Assembly: GCF_037101375.1 (NCBI RefSeq)
Contig: NZ_AP029019.1
Location: 372,001-436,000 of the forward strand
Origin: Acidovorax sp. DW039
GTDB lineage: Bacteria > Pseudomonadota > Gammaproteobacteria > Burkholderiales > Burkholderiaceae_C
DNA length: 64,000 nucleotides
Direction of reading: 5' to 3'
Shown: positions 36,990 through 45,302 of the stretch, one piece after another
How the letters are laid out: each line of letters begins with the position of its first letter
How positions within the stretch are numbered: the first letter of the stretch is position 1
Made by a program: the position numbers and the translations under genes
Notes under the pieces: generated by a model
What the model saw: only the letters and a program-made list of their open reading frames with translations
Databases searched by the model: none
What the model was told of the DNA's origin: nothing

Positions 36990-38015
36990 ATGTTTGAAAC
37001 CTCCATTGCCGGCAGCCTGCCCAAACCCGCCTGGCTGGCCGAAACCAACAAGCTCTGGCCTCAGTGGAAGGCGGAAGGCGATGCCTTGCGTCAGGCCAAG
37101 GCAGACGCAACGCTGCTCTGGATCAAGGCGCAGGAGGATGCTGGCATCGACATCATCTGCGACGGCGAGCAGGCCCGGCAGCACTTTGTGCATGGATTCC
37201 TTGAACAAGTCGATGGCATCGACTTTGAGAACAAGGTGAAGATGGGCATTCGCAACAACCGGTATGACGCGATGGTGCCGCAGGTCGTCTCAAACCTGCG
37301 CCTCAAAGGCCGGGTGCATGCCTTTGAAGCCCAACTGGCGCGTGCTCACACGAAGAAAAAGCTGAAGTTCACGCTACCCGGCCCGATGACCATCGTCGAC
37401 ACCGTTGCAGACCGCTTCTACGGCGACAAGGTCCAGATGGCCTTCGCGTTTGCTGAGTTGCTGAATCAGGAGGCGCTGGCACTTCAAGCGGACGGTGTGG
37501 ACATCATCCAGTTTGACGAACCCGCCTTCAATGTCTACATGAAAGACGCCGCAGACTGGGGGGTGAAGGCGCTTGAGCGCGCGGCGCAGGGGCTGACGTG
37601 CACGACGGCCGTGCACATCTGCTACGGCTATGGCATCAAGGCCAATACCGACTGGAAGAGCACCCTGGGCGATGAATGGCGCCAATACGAGACTGTGTTC
37701 CCCGCCCTGGCGCGCAGCAGCATCGACCAGGTGAGCCTGGAATGTATTCACTCCCATGTGCCGCCCGATCTGATGAAGCTGCTGGTCGGCAAAGATGTGA
37801 TGGTGGGTGTGATCGACGTGGCAAGCGACATTGTCGAGACGCCCGAGGAGGTCGCGGATGCGATTGGCCGCGCGCTGGAGTTCGTTCCCAAGGAGCGGCT
37901 GTTCCCGTGTACCAACTGCGGCCTGGCCCCGATGTCACGGGATGTGGCGTGGCGTAAATTGGAAGCCCTGGCAGCCGGTGCGAAGCTCGCCAAAGAACGA
38001 CTCACCGCAGCCTGA
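36990..38015 (+). CDS. mesD: Core methionine synthase MesD (folate-independent MetE-like)
   Basis: 341 residues, corresponding only to the C-terminal catalytic half of MetE. The zinc/homocysteine ligands are in place: AVHICYGYG (His and Cys), SLECIHSHVP (Glu) and FPCTNCGLAP (Cys). It lacks the N-terminal folate-binding half of MetE, so it is not expected to use methyltetrahydrofolate polyglutamate. Together with the DUF1852 gene directly upstream it fits the MesD/MesX family of oxygen-dependent, folate-independent methionine synthases. It is regulated, by inference, by the MetR-like protein upstream. Confidence 0.88.
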   Translation: MFETSIAGSLPKPAWLAETNKLWPQWKAEGDALRQAKADATLLWIKAQEDAGIDIICDGEQARQHFVHGFLEQVDGIDFENKVKMGIRNNRYDAMVPQVVSNLRLKGRVHAFEAQLARAHTKKKLKFTLPGPMTIVDTVADRFYGDKVQMAFAFAELLNQEALALQADGVDIIQFDEPAFNVYMKDAADWGVKALERAAQGLTCTTAVHICYGYGIKANTDWKSTLGDEWRQYETVFPALARSSIDQVSLECIHSHVPPDLMKLLVGKDVMVGVIDVASDIVETPEEVADAIGRALEFVPKERLFPCTNCGLAPMSRDVAWRKLEALAAGAKLAKERLTAA

Positions 38016-38033
38016 CCCTGTTGCGCCGGGGCG

Positions 38034-39101
38034 CTACAAGCCTGCTGCCAGCTTCTGCCGTGCGGCGTGCCATTCGCTCTCGAGTGTCCGCACCAGTTCC
38101 GCCGCGGGCAGAGCCCGCGCTGCCGGTACACCCTGGCCAGCCCACAGCGAGAGGTGGCTGGCGCGCCCCTGCGTGGCTGCCGCGCGCCGCAGTGGCCCTG
38201 TCAGCGCGTTTTGCACCGGGTAGTGCGGTACGGTCTCCTCATCTGCCGCGAGCGCATCCATCATGGGGTTGACGATGCCGCGGGCAGGTCTGCCCGAAAA
38301 GACCCGGGTCAGCCGGGTGTCGGTCTCCTGGGCCTGCGCCAGGGCCTGCCGGTAGACCGGGGCGATGGCTGATTCTGGACACACCAGAAACGCCGTGCCC
38401 ATCTGCACGGCCTGCGCCCCCAGCGCCTGTGCTGCAGCCACGCCCCGCCCGTCCATGATGCCGCCTGCGGCAACGACGGGAATGTCCAGTGCATCCACGC
38501 ACAGCGGCACCAGGGCCATGGTGCTGACCTGGCTGGACTGGAAGTCACCCAGAAACGTGCCCCGGTGCCCGCCCGATTCGGCACCGCTGGCGCAGACGGC
38601 ATCTGCCCCTACGGCCTGCCACGCCTTGGCCTCGGCCACCGTGGTGGCTGTGCCCATCACCAGACTGCCCGCTGCATGCAGACGGTGGACCTGCTCTGCG
38701 GTGAGGATGCCAAAGGTAAAGCTGGCCACTGCGGGGCGCAGCGCCACCAAGGCGTCAAACTGGGCCTCAAAGTCCTCGCACCACTGCGCAGGTTGCTGCG
38801 GCTGCAGGCCCAGCTCGGCATAGAGCGGTGCCAGGCGGGCCATGGCGGCTTGCACGGTGGCTGGGTCGGGCGACGGCGTGGCCTGCACAAACAGGTTCAT
38901 GCCAAATGGCCGACCGGTGCGTTGCCGCACGGCAGCCGCCGCTTCGACCATGGCGGCGGGAGAGCGCATGCCGCAGCCCAGGGTGCCCAAGCCTCCGGCT
39001 GCAGATACGGCTGCAGCCAGTTCGGGCGAATCTGCGCCCGTCATGGGGCCCTGGATGATGGGCAGTGTGATCTGCAGACGGCGTGCAAGAGGTGTGGGCA
39101 T
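38034..39101 (-). CDS. Nitronate monooxygenase family flavoprotein
   Basis: 355 residues, TIM-barrel FMN enzyme. Class I NMO motifs are visible: LPIIQGPMTGADSPELAAAV at the start, CASGAESGGHRG (near residue 166, with the catalytic His), VVAAGGIMDGRGVAAAQALG for phosphate binding, and QMGTAFLVCPES. It oxidises alkyl nitronates (for example propionate 3-nitronate) to carbonyl compounds. The LysR gene upstream (31-bp gap, same strand) and the MFS transporter beyond form a likely unit. It converges on mesD with an 18-bp gap. Confidence 0.9.
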   Translation of the reverse strand: MPTPLARRLQITLPIIQGPMTGADSPELAAAVSAAGGLGTLGCGMRSPAAMVEAAAAVRQRTGRPFGMNLFVQATPSPDPATVQAAMARLAPLYAELGLQPQQPAQWCEDFEAQFDALVALRPAVASFTFGILTAEQVHRLHAAGSLVMGTATTVAEAKAWQAVGADAVCASGAESGGHRGTFLGDFQSSQVSTMALVPLCVDALDIPVVAAGGIMDGRGVAAAQALGAQAVQMGTAFLVCPESAIAPVYRQALAQAQETDTRLTRVFSGRPARGIVNPMMDALAADEETVPHYPVQNALTGPLRRAAATQGRASHLSLWAGQGVPAARALPAAELVRTLESEWHAARQKLAAGL

Positions 39102-39132
39102 TTAAAAAGGCTCCAGTGCTTTGATCAATTTC

Positions 39133-40026
39133 TTATGTGGCTGTGACCCATGTCGACGCAGCCAACGGCGAGTCCTCAAGCAGCAAGGCCAGCAGCGCGT
39201 CCAGGGCCGGGGATTGGTAACCGCGGCGGCGTACCAGCACGGTCTCACAGCGCTGCAGGGGAACCAGCCGCAATGCCGGGGGCGCGCGCAGCAGATCCCA
39301 CACCGCCTGCGGCACCACGCCGGCACAGCGGCCCGCAGCCACACAGGCCACGATGGCGTGGTACGAGGCCAGCTCCAGCACCTGCAGGGAAGGCTGCGTA
39401 CCACGCCGCATCCACGCCTCGCCCAGTTGCCTGTAAGTGCAGCCCGGTGAAAACGCTGCCAGGGTATGCACCTGCACATCCGCAGGCGTGCTGACGGGCG
39501 GATGGGCGGATGGCAGTGCCAGCAGCAGCTCCTCCTGAAACACGCCCATGCGCTCCACCGGGGCTTCCGGCTCCAGCCCGGGCGGGGGCCAGGCCACCAG
39601 TGCAGCGTCCAGTTGGTGGGCCAGCACCTGCTCGACCAACTGGCGCGATGGCGCGGTAGACAGCTCCAGTGCCACGCCGGGCCACTGTGCATGCATGCGA
39701 GCCAGAGGCGTGGGCAGGCGTGCTGCCGCCGTGCTCTCCATGGCACCCAGGCGCAGGCGGCCACCGGGCTGGCTCGGGTTCATGGCCTGGCGGGCTTCTT
39801 CGGCCAGCGCGAGCAGGCGATCCGCATAGCCACAGAGAGATTCACCCGCAGGGGTGAGCACCATGCGCTTGCCTTCGCGCTGGAAGAGGGCGGTACCCAG
39901 TTGCTCCTCCAACTGTTGCACCCGCGTGGTGACGTTGGACTGCACCCGGCCCAGCCGTTCTGCCGCGCGGGTCACGCTGCCGTCAGCGGCCACGGCGCGA
40001 AAGATTTCGAGGGCTGTGAGATCCAT
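39133..40026 (-). CDS. LysR-family transcriptional regulator
   Basis: 297 residues. N-terminal HTH: LEIFRAVAADGSVTRAAERL and RVQSNVTTRVQQLEEQLG. The effector domain has GCTYRQLGEAW and VAAGRCAGVVPQAVWDLL. It is co-oriented with the nitronate monooxygenase gene and divergent from the MFS gene at 40111. An inverted TGTGAGAT/ATCTCACA pair in the gap is the probable binding site. The effector is unknown. Confidence 0.92.
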   Translation of the reverse strand: MDLTALEIFRAVAADGSVTRAAERLGRVQSNVTTRVQQLEEQLGTALFQREGKRMVLTPAGESLCGYADRLLALAEEARQAMNPSQPGGRLRLGAMESTAAARLPTPLARMHAQWPGVALELSTAPSRQLVEQVLAHQLDAALVAWPPPGLEPEAPVERMGVFQEELLLALPSAHPPVSTPADVQVHTLAAFSPGCTYRQLGEAWMRRGTQPSLQVLELASYHAIVACVAAGRCAGVVPQAVWDLLRAPPALRLVPLQRCETVLVRRRGYQSPALDALLALLLEDSPLAASTWVTAT

Positions 40027-40038
40027 GTAAATTCTCTT

Positions 40039-40093
40039 TGTGAGATGATTTATAAAAAAATAATCTCATTACGTGATGTTAAACCATCTCACA
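40039..40093. promoter_or_regulatory. Candidate LysR operator in the LysR/MFS gap
   Basis: TGTGAGAT (40039-40046) is matched by ATCTCACA (40086-40093), with an additional ATCTCA at 40063-40068 across an A-rich centre. TGAGAT-N16-ATCTCA and the outer pair give two overlapping inverted repeats, which suggests tandem LysR recognition and activation sites. Confidence 0.5.
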
Positions 40094-40110
40094 AAACGCG
40101 CCGGATACTG

Positions 40111-41400
40111 ATGTCTTCCTCACCCTCCCTTTCTACCGCCTCCATCTCTGCACCGTGGCAAGACCGCCCGTGGATCGTGGCATTGGCAGGCATGGCAGCC
40201 TTGGCAGGGGCCATGGGCATAGGCCGGTTTGCGTTCACGCCTCTGCTGCCCATGATGCTCAACGATGGCGTGGTGACGCTGGCAGGCGGCAGCTGGCTGG
40301 CCACGGCCAATTACCTTGGCTATCTGCTGGGGGCGCTGGCTTGCATGACCTTGCCGTGGCTTGCGCCTCAGGTGCGCCAGCGCTGGCATGCGTCGCGCTT
40401 GGCGCGGGCTGGCTTGCTGGCCACGGTGGTGCTCACCTTGGGCATGGCTTTGCCGATACCTGCCGCGTGGCCCGCCTTGCGGCTGGCGGCGGGGGTGGCC
40501 AGTGCGGTGGTCTTTCTCAACATTTCTGCCTGGTGCATGTTGCGCCTGGTGGCGCTGGGCCAGCCTGCGCTGGGAGGGCTGATCTTTTGTGGGCCGGGCG
40601 TGGGTATCGTACTCACGGGGCTTTCGGCCAGTGCGATGGTGGCTTGGCACTGGCCCGCTGCAGCAGGCTGGGCCGTGTTTGGCGTGCTGTGCGCGCTTCT
40701 GTGTGGCTTGGTTTGGCCGGTGGTGCAGGGATTACCGCAACCGGTGGGGCAGGGTGCGAGTGGGTCAGCGCCCAGTTCCGCCGGGTCTGTTTCTCCGGCC
40801 CCTGCAGGTGCGGGGCTCGGGGCCCGGTGCATGTTGACTTTGGCCTACGGTCTGGCTGGGCTTGGCTACATCGTCACCGCCACGTTCTTGCCGGTGATCG
40901 CCCGCTCGGCACTGCCCATAGGCTCTGCATGGCCGGATTTTTTCTGGCCGCTGTTCGGTACGGGTGTGGCCATGGGGGCAGCATTGTCCACCCGCACCCC
41001 CGCCCATTGGGACCGACGCTGGTTGCTGCTGGCGGCTTATGCCGTGCAGGCTGGGGCCATCGCCTTGAGTGTGGTGTGGCCTGTGGCCGCGGGCTTTGCG
41101 CTGGGTAGCTGGCTGCTGGGCCTGCCGTTCACCGCCATCACGTTTTATGCCTTGCAGGAGGCACGCCGGGTGTGGCCCGCTGCGGGAGACAGTTTTACCG
41201 GCATGCTGACTGCCGCCTATGGTCTGGGCCAGATTGCAGGCCCACCGCTGGTGGCCTGGCTGCTGCACCGGGCAGGCTCAGAGGCAGAGGGTTTTGCTCA
41301 AGGCTTGGGCCTAGCCGCCGTGGCTTTGGTGGTGGGTGCTTGCCTGTATGGCGCCATGGCCTTGCGATGGCCATTGAAAGCGGGCCGTCCGTCGCTCTGA
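40111..41400 (+). CDS. MFS transporter, YbfB/YjiJ family
   Basis: 429 residues with twelve predicted helices. The first helix region ALAGAMGIGRFAFTPLLPMML matches the YbfB/YjiJ family, whose GIGRFxxTPLLPxM motif is diagnostic, and GLAYGLAGLGYIVTATFLPVIA occurs at about residue 250. The substrate is unknown. ATG 40111 is chosen although the frame is open back to 39466, because that upstream stretch is antisense to the LysR gene. Divergence from LysR suggests joint control with the nitronate monooxygenase. Confidence 0.88.
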   Translation: MSSSPSLSTASISAPWQDRPWIVALAGMAALAGAMGIGRFAFTPLLPMMLNDGVVTLAGGSWLATANYLGYLLGALACMTLPWLAPQVRQRWHASRLARAGLLATVVLTLGMALPIPAAWPALRLAAGVASAVVFLNISAWCMLRLVALGQPALGGLIFCGPGVGIVLTGLSASAMVAWHWPAAAGWAVFGVLCALLCGLVWPVVQGLPQPVGQGASGSAPSSAGSVSPAPAGAGLGARCMLTLAYGLAGLGYIVTATFLPVIARSALPIGSAWPDFFWPLFGTGVAMGAALSTRTPAHWDRRWLLLAAYAVQAGAIALSVVWPVAAGFALGSWLLGLPFTAITFYALQEARRVWPAAGDSFTGMLTAAYGLGQIAGPPLVAWLLHRAGSEAEGFAQGLGLAAVALVVGACLYGAMALRWPLKAGRPSL

Positions 41401-41403
41401 AGG

Positions 41404-41658
41404 TCAGCCTTCTTTGTTCAGGAGGCGTCTGTACAAAAGAGGCGCCATCCACAGCGACAAGGGGCCCAGGGTGAGCAGTGAGACGCCTGCAGCTCCCAGG
41501 TACGAATCAGTGAACACCCCCAGCGGTACGAAAACGGCTGCCTCCACGGCTGCGCACACGCAGGCCGTCTGGGATGCTGCCAGCACTTTTCTGCGTGCAT
41601 GGGGGCGTGAGCCAGGGTCTGAATCAGACCGAAGGGTAGGGCGCGGCGTATTGTTCAT
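41404..41658 (-). CDS. Small two-helix membrane protein linked to a sensor kinase
   Basis: 84 residues. A basic N-terminal region (PGSRPHARRKVLAASQ) is followed by two hydrophobic helices (about residues 30-50 and 54-74). Its ATG overlaps the kinase stop by 4 bp (41655-41658), a strong sign of translational coupling in the response regulator-kinase-small protein operon. The family is not recognised; a role as accessory or modulator of the kinase is only a suggestion. Confidence 0.7.
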   Translation of the reverse strand: MNNTPRPTLRSDSDPGSRPHARRKVLAASQTACVCAAVEAAVFVPLGVFTDSYLGAAGVSLLTLGPLSLWMAPLLYRRLLNKEG

Positions 41659-42974
41659 GCGCCTTTGCCCATGCCAGCGGTGGTGCCAGGCAGCGGCAGC
41701 CGCAGTACAAAGCAGGCCCCTCCGCCTGCGTGGTCCTCGCAGTGCACCGTGCCGTTATGGCGCCCGGCGATGGAGCGCACCAGCGCCAGACCAAGACCCA
41801 CGCCGCCCGAACGTTCGCTGGCGCCCGGCAGGCGGTAGAAGGGCTCAAAAATGCGCTCGCGCTGTGCTGCAGGCACGCCAGGACCCCGGTCGCACACCCG
41901 CACCTCAGCCATATGGCCGGTGCGTTGTACAACCACGGTGATCTCGCCCGTGCTGTAACGGCGGGCGTTTTCCAGCAGGTTGCGGATGGCGCGGCGCAGC
42001 AGCTTGGAGATGCCCTGCACCTCCAGCCCTTCAGGCACTGCACTCACATCCAGGTCGGCATCTACGCGCACGCATTCCTCGGCGGCCAGACCGATCAGGT
42101 CCACATCTTCCACCGTGCCTACATCGGCCTCGCGCGCGTCCAGGCGGCTGGCCAACAGAATCTCGTCCACCAACTGGTCCAGCTCGGCAATGTTGCGCAG
42201 GATCTCGGCACGGAACGCGGGCGAGGGCTGGTCGCCCCCCATCAGCTCCAGCCCCATGCGGATGCGGGTGAGAGGAGACCGCAACTCGTGCGAAGCATTG
42301 GCCAGCAACGACTTGTGGGACTTCACCAAAGTCTCCACGCGCTCGGCCGAGGCGTTGAACTGCCTTGCCAGGTCAGCCACCTCGTCCTGCCCCGTCTCGG
42401 GTACGCGCACCGACAGGTCGCCTTCGCCAAACTTTTTCACGCTGCGCTGCAGTGCTTCCAGCCGCAAGGTCAGGCGGCGGATGACGGGGTATACGCCCAG
42501 CGCAGCCGCCAGCCCCATGATGGCTAGCATCCACACAAAGCCAAAGGGCGGGCGCAGCCAGAAGGCGCGGTCCGGTCCACCAGGGGGCCCCCCGGGGCCA
42601 CCCGGCGGGGGCATGGGGCGTGCCCGCCGCTCGCCGCCCTTTTCACCACCCTTGTCGCCGCGCCGTTCCTCACGATGCGGCTTGGGGCCCAGTTCCAGCA
42701 CGAACTTCTCGCCACTGTCGGTCTCAATGCGAAAGTCGATTCCTTCGCCCGGTGGGCCGTGCTCGCGCACCGCAAAGCCGCGCATCACGGTCTGCCCGTC
42801 GGCGCTGCGCAGCAGCAGTTCACGCCCGTGGGGGTTGGGGGGGGACATGCTCCCTTCTTCCACCGCCACGCGCCATGCCCAGCCTACGGCCAGGGTCAGC
42901 ACCGCCATGCCGACCACCACGGCCAGCCAGATGCGCAGTGACAGGCGCTGGGCAAAAGGGTTGGAGAGCTTCAC
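41655..42974 (-). CDS. Membrane sensor histidine kinase (CpxA-like)
   Basis: 439 residues. A transmembrane helix near 15-35, a periplasmic domain of about 120 residues ending in a Gly/Pro/Arg-rich stretch (RRARPMPPPGGPGGPPGGPD, near 120-135), a second helix near 145-165, HAMP, then HisKA with ANASHELRSPLTRIRMGLELM (phosphoacceptor His) and an HATPase domain with N box (NLLENARRYS) and G boxes (DRGPGVP, GGVGLGLAL). It probably phosphorylates the response regulator encoded 9 bp upstream. The Pro/Gly-rich segment before the second helix is unusual. Confidence 0.92.
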   Translation of the reverse strand: MKLSNPFAQRLSLRIWLAVVVGMAVLTLAVGWAWRVAVEEGSMSPPNPHGRELLLRSADGQTVMRGFAVREHGPPGEGIDFRIETDSGEKFVLELGPKPHREERRGDKGGEKGGERRARPMPPPGGPGGPPGGPDRAFWLRPPFGFVWMLAIMGLAAALGVYPVIRRLTLRLEALQRSVKKFGEGDLSVRVPETGQDEVADLARQFNASAERVETLVKSHKSLLANASHELRSPLTRIRMGLELMGGDQPSPAFRAEILRNIAELDQLVDEILLASRLDAREADVGTVEDVDLIGLAAEECVRVDADLDVSAVPEGLEVQGISKLLRRAIRNLLENARRYSTGEITVVVQRTGHMAEVRVCDRGPGVPAAQRERIFEPFYRLPGASERSGGVGLGLALVRSIAGRHNGTVHCEDHAGGGACFVLRLPLPGTTAGMGKGA

Positions 42975-42983
42975 GGCGGTGGG

Positions 42984-43703
42984 TCAGTCTTGCTGTTTGG
43001 CGAACACGTAGCCCACGCCACGCACGGTCAGGATGCGTCGGGGGTTTTTGGCGTCCTGTTCAATGGCGGCGCGGATGCGGCCCATGTGCACGTCGATGGA
43101 ACGGTCAAACGCGTCCAGCTCACGGCCCCGCACGGCTTCCATGATCTGGTCACGGGTCAGTACGCGGCCCGCGCGCTCTGCCAAGGCCACCAGCAGGTCA
43201 AACTGGTACGAGGTGAGGTCTGCCGGTTGCCCACCCACGGTGACGGTGCGGGAGTCGCGGTCAATCTCCAGCGAGCCAAAGCGCAGTGCGGGCGTGGCGG
43301 CGGCCACCCCGGTATCGGTGCGGCGGCGCAGAATCGCGCGGATGCGGGCCAGCAGCTCGCGGGGCTCGAAAGGTTTGGGCAGATAGTCATCGGCCCCCAG
43401 TTCCAGGCCGATGATGCGGTCCATCGGGTCTCCCTTGGCCGTGAGCATCAGCACGGGCACCTGCGCAGCCGCACCTTGCAGCGAACGGATGCGGCGGCAC
43501 ACTTCCAGCCCATCCATGTCGGGCAGCATCAAATCCAGAATGACCAGATCGGGCAACGCCCCGGCTTCTGGCCCCTGCAACTGTGCGAGACCGCTCTTGC
43601 CATCGGCGCGATGGGTGACCTGCAGGCCCGACTGGCCCAGGTATTCGCCCACCATCTCTGCGAGGCGGGCGTCGTCTTCAATCATCAACAGTTGGGAGCT
43701 CAT
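42984..43703 (-). CDS. OmpR/PhoB-family response regulator (CpxR-like)
   Basis: 239 residues from ATG 43701-43703 (MSSQLLMIEDDARL). The receiver domain has the acidic pair EDD, the phosphoacceptor in LVILDLMLPDMDG and the conserved Lys in DDYLPKPF. The C-terminal winged helix has AFDRSIDVHMGRIRAAIEQD and RGVGYVF, close to the RstA/CpxR subgroup. GTAAA pairs upstream resemble CpxR boxes, suggesting autoregulation. It is first in the operon with the kinase. Confidence 0.92.
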   Translation of the reverse strand: MSSQLLMIEDDARLAEMVGEYLGQSGLQVTHRADGKSGLAQLQGPEAGALPDLVILDLMLPDMDGLEVCRRIRSLQGAAAQVPVLMLTAKGDPMDRIIGLELGADDYLPKPFEPRELLARIRAILRRRTDTGVAAATPALRFGSLEIDRDSRTVTVGGQPADLTSYQFDLLVALAERAGRVLTRDQIMEAVRGRELDAFDRSIDVHMGRIRAAIEQDAKNPRRILTVRGVGYVFAKQQD

Positions 43704-43812
43704 GGGTTCTGTGTGTAGGTGGGCGTGGGCCAGCTTGGGGGCAAAGGTAAACAAGGGCCCTGCGCAATGTGCCTATGGTGCCTGCCGGGCGTTCCCTGTG
43801 CTTGTCCCTTTT

Positions 43813-43828
43813 GTAAAGCTACCGTAAA
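43813..43828. promoter_or_regulatory. CpxR-like box GTAAA-N6-GTAAA
   Basis: GTAAA at 43813-43817 and 43824-43828, 11 bp apart, lie about 110 bp upstream of the response regulator start, and a third GTAAA is at 43747-43751. CpxR boxes are GTAAA repeats with a 4-8 bp spacer. The motif is short, so chance occurrence is possible. Confidence 0.4.
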
Positions 43829-43861
43829 CACGGGTGTGCAGAAGCACGGGGTTGATGTCAG

Positions 43862-43914
43862 AAATGCTATGAAAACAGGAGCTTCCTGCGCTGATGAATC
43901 AGGCGCTAGGTGGC
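43862..43914 (+). repeat. Dispersed repeat copy overlapping the end of the AmpG-like gene
   Basis: Reads ATGCTATGAAAACAGGAGC, then TTCCTGCGCTGATGAATCAG and GCGCTAG, a diverged copy. The last codons and the stop of the AmpG-like permease (43899) lie inside it, so the repeat supplies the C-terminal residues. Confidence 0.6.
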
Positions 43915-45269
43915 GTTTTGATGCGTGAAGCCCACCACACCAGGCCCAGTACCGGCACGCCCAGCAGGGCAGTGGATGTGAAGAACTGCGCATAGCCAAA
44001 TGCGTTCACGTAGTCTCCCGAGAACCCCGCCACAAACTTGGGCAGTAGCAGCATCATGGAGCTGAACAGTGCGTACTGCGTGGCCGAGTAGTTCACATTG
44101 GTCAGCCCCGACAGGTAGGCGATGAACGCGGCAGAGGCAATGCCTCCGGCCAGGTTGTCGGCCGACACCACGGCAATCAGCGCCGTTACGTCATGGCCGT
44201 GGCCAGCCAGCCAGGCAAACAGCAGATTGCTGGCCGCGCTCAGCACCGCGCCCAGCATCAGGATGCGCATCACGCCCAGGCGCATGGCCAGCGCCCCGCC
44301 AATGAATGCACCCGCCAGCGTCATGATGACGCCATAGATTTTGGTCACGGCGGCCACTTCGTCCTTGGTGTAGCCCATGTCCACGTAAAACGGGTTGGCC
44401 ATGATGCCCATGACCACATCGCTGATGCGGTAGACCGCAATCAGGGCCAGGATCAGCACCGCCTGCCAGCGGTAGCGGCGCACGAAGTCGGCAAAAGGCT
44501 CGATCAGCGCCCCCTGAATCCACTCTGTCGCGCTGCGCGCGGGTGGCAAGGCCACCTGGGCTGCTTCGCGGGAGAACAGCACTGTGATCACCCCCACCGC
44601 CATGGATGCCGCCATCACCAAATAGGCCGTCTGCCATGCCGCGTTCTGGTAGCCAGCCGCAGCCTGCGCCAGGCCACCGGGAACCTCCGCACGGGCGGCA
44701 ATCCACAGCACGCCCGCCCCAGCCCAGATCATGGCCAGCCGGTAGCCCGTCTGGTAGGCGGCGGCCAGTGCGGCCTGGTGGTCGGTGTCTGCCGACTCGA
44801 TGCGGTACGCATCCAGCGCAATGTCCTGCGTGGCCGAGCCAAAGGCCACCGCCAGTGCGCACCACACGATGGGGCCAAGCGCCATGCGCGGGTCAGACAC
44901 CGCCATGCCGATCAGCCCCGCCACCACCATGCATTGCGACAGCAGCAGCCAGCTGCGCCGCCGCCCCAATGCACGGGTCAGCAGCGGCAGCGGCATGCGG
45001 TCGACCAGAGGGGCCCACACCCACTTGAAGCCGTAGGCCAGGCCCACCCAGCTCAGGTAGCCAATGGTGCTGCGGTCAATGCCCGCTTCGCGCAGCCGAA
45101 AGCTGAGCGTGCCCAGCACCAGCAGCAGCGGCAATCCTGCGGAAAAGCCCAGTGTCAGCATGCGCAGGCTGGTAGGTTCCAGATACACGCGCAGGGTTTG
45201 CAGCCAGGTGGGGCGGGATGGGGCTGGAGCAGGGGTGGCTGCGGTGGCGGGAGGGATGGCGTCTGACAT
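43899..45269 (-). CDS. AmpG-like muropeptide MFS permease
   Basis: 456 residues from ATG 45267-45269. Twelve hydrophobic helices follow a Pro/Ala-rich leader. LGFSAGLPLLLVLGTLSFRLR and LSWVGLAYGFKWVWAPLVDR match the AmpG motifs, which include the conserved FSxGLPL and the KFxWAPLxD segment. AmpG imports anhydromuropeptides for cell-wall recycling and beta-lactamase induction; AmpG paralogues exist in this family, so the substrate is not certain. It is divergent from an M48 protease gene, with 33 bp between starts. Confidence 0.85.
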   Translation of the reverse strand: MSDAIPPATAATPAPAPSRPTWLQTLRVYLEPTSLRMLTLGFSAGLPLLLVLGTLSFRLREAGIDRSTIGYLSWVGLAYGFKWVWAPLVDRMPLPLLTRALGRRRSWLLLSQCMVVAGLIGMAVSDPRMALGPIVWCALAVAFGSATQDIALDAYRIESADTDHQAALAAAYQTGYRLAMIWAGAGVLWIAARAEVPGGLAQAAAGYQNAAWQTAYLVMAASMAVGVITVLFSREAAQVALPPARSATEWIQGALIEPFADFVRRYRWQAVLILALIAVYRISDVVMGIMANPFYVDMGYTKDEVAAVTKIYGVIMTLAGAFIGGALAMRLGVMRILMLGAVLSAASNLLFAWLAGHGHDVTALIAVVSADNLAGGIASAAFIAYLSGLTNVNYSATQYALFSSMMLLLPKFVAGFSGDYVNAFGYAQFFTSTALLGVPVLGLVWWASRIKTPPSA

Positions 45270-45302
45270 GGGGGAAGAGGGGTTTTTGTCTATTATTCCT
45301 GT

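Noticed and set aside
36990..38015. Calling the gene metE
   Set aside because: It covers only the C-terminal catalytic half, with no N-terminal folate-binding half, and is paired with DUF1852, fitting MesD instead.
39466..40110. N-terminal extension of 215 codons on the MFS transporter
   Set aside because: It is antisense to the LysR gene and has no transporter sequence; ATG 40111 gives the normal family N-terminus.
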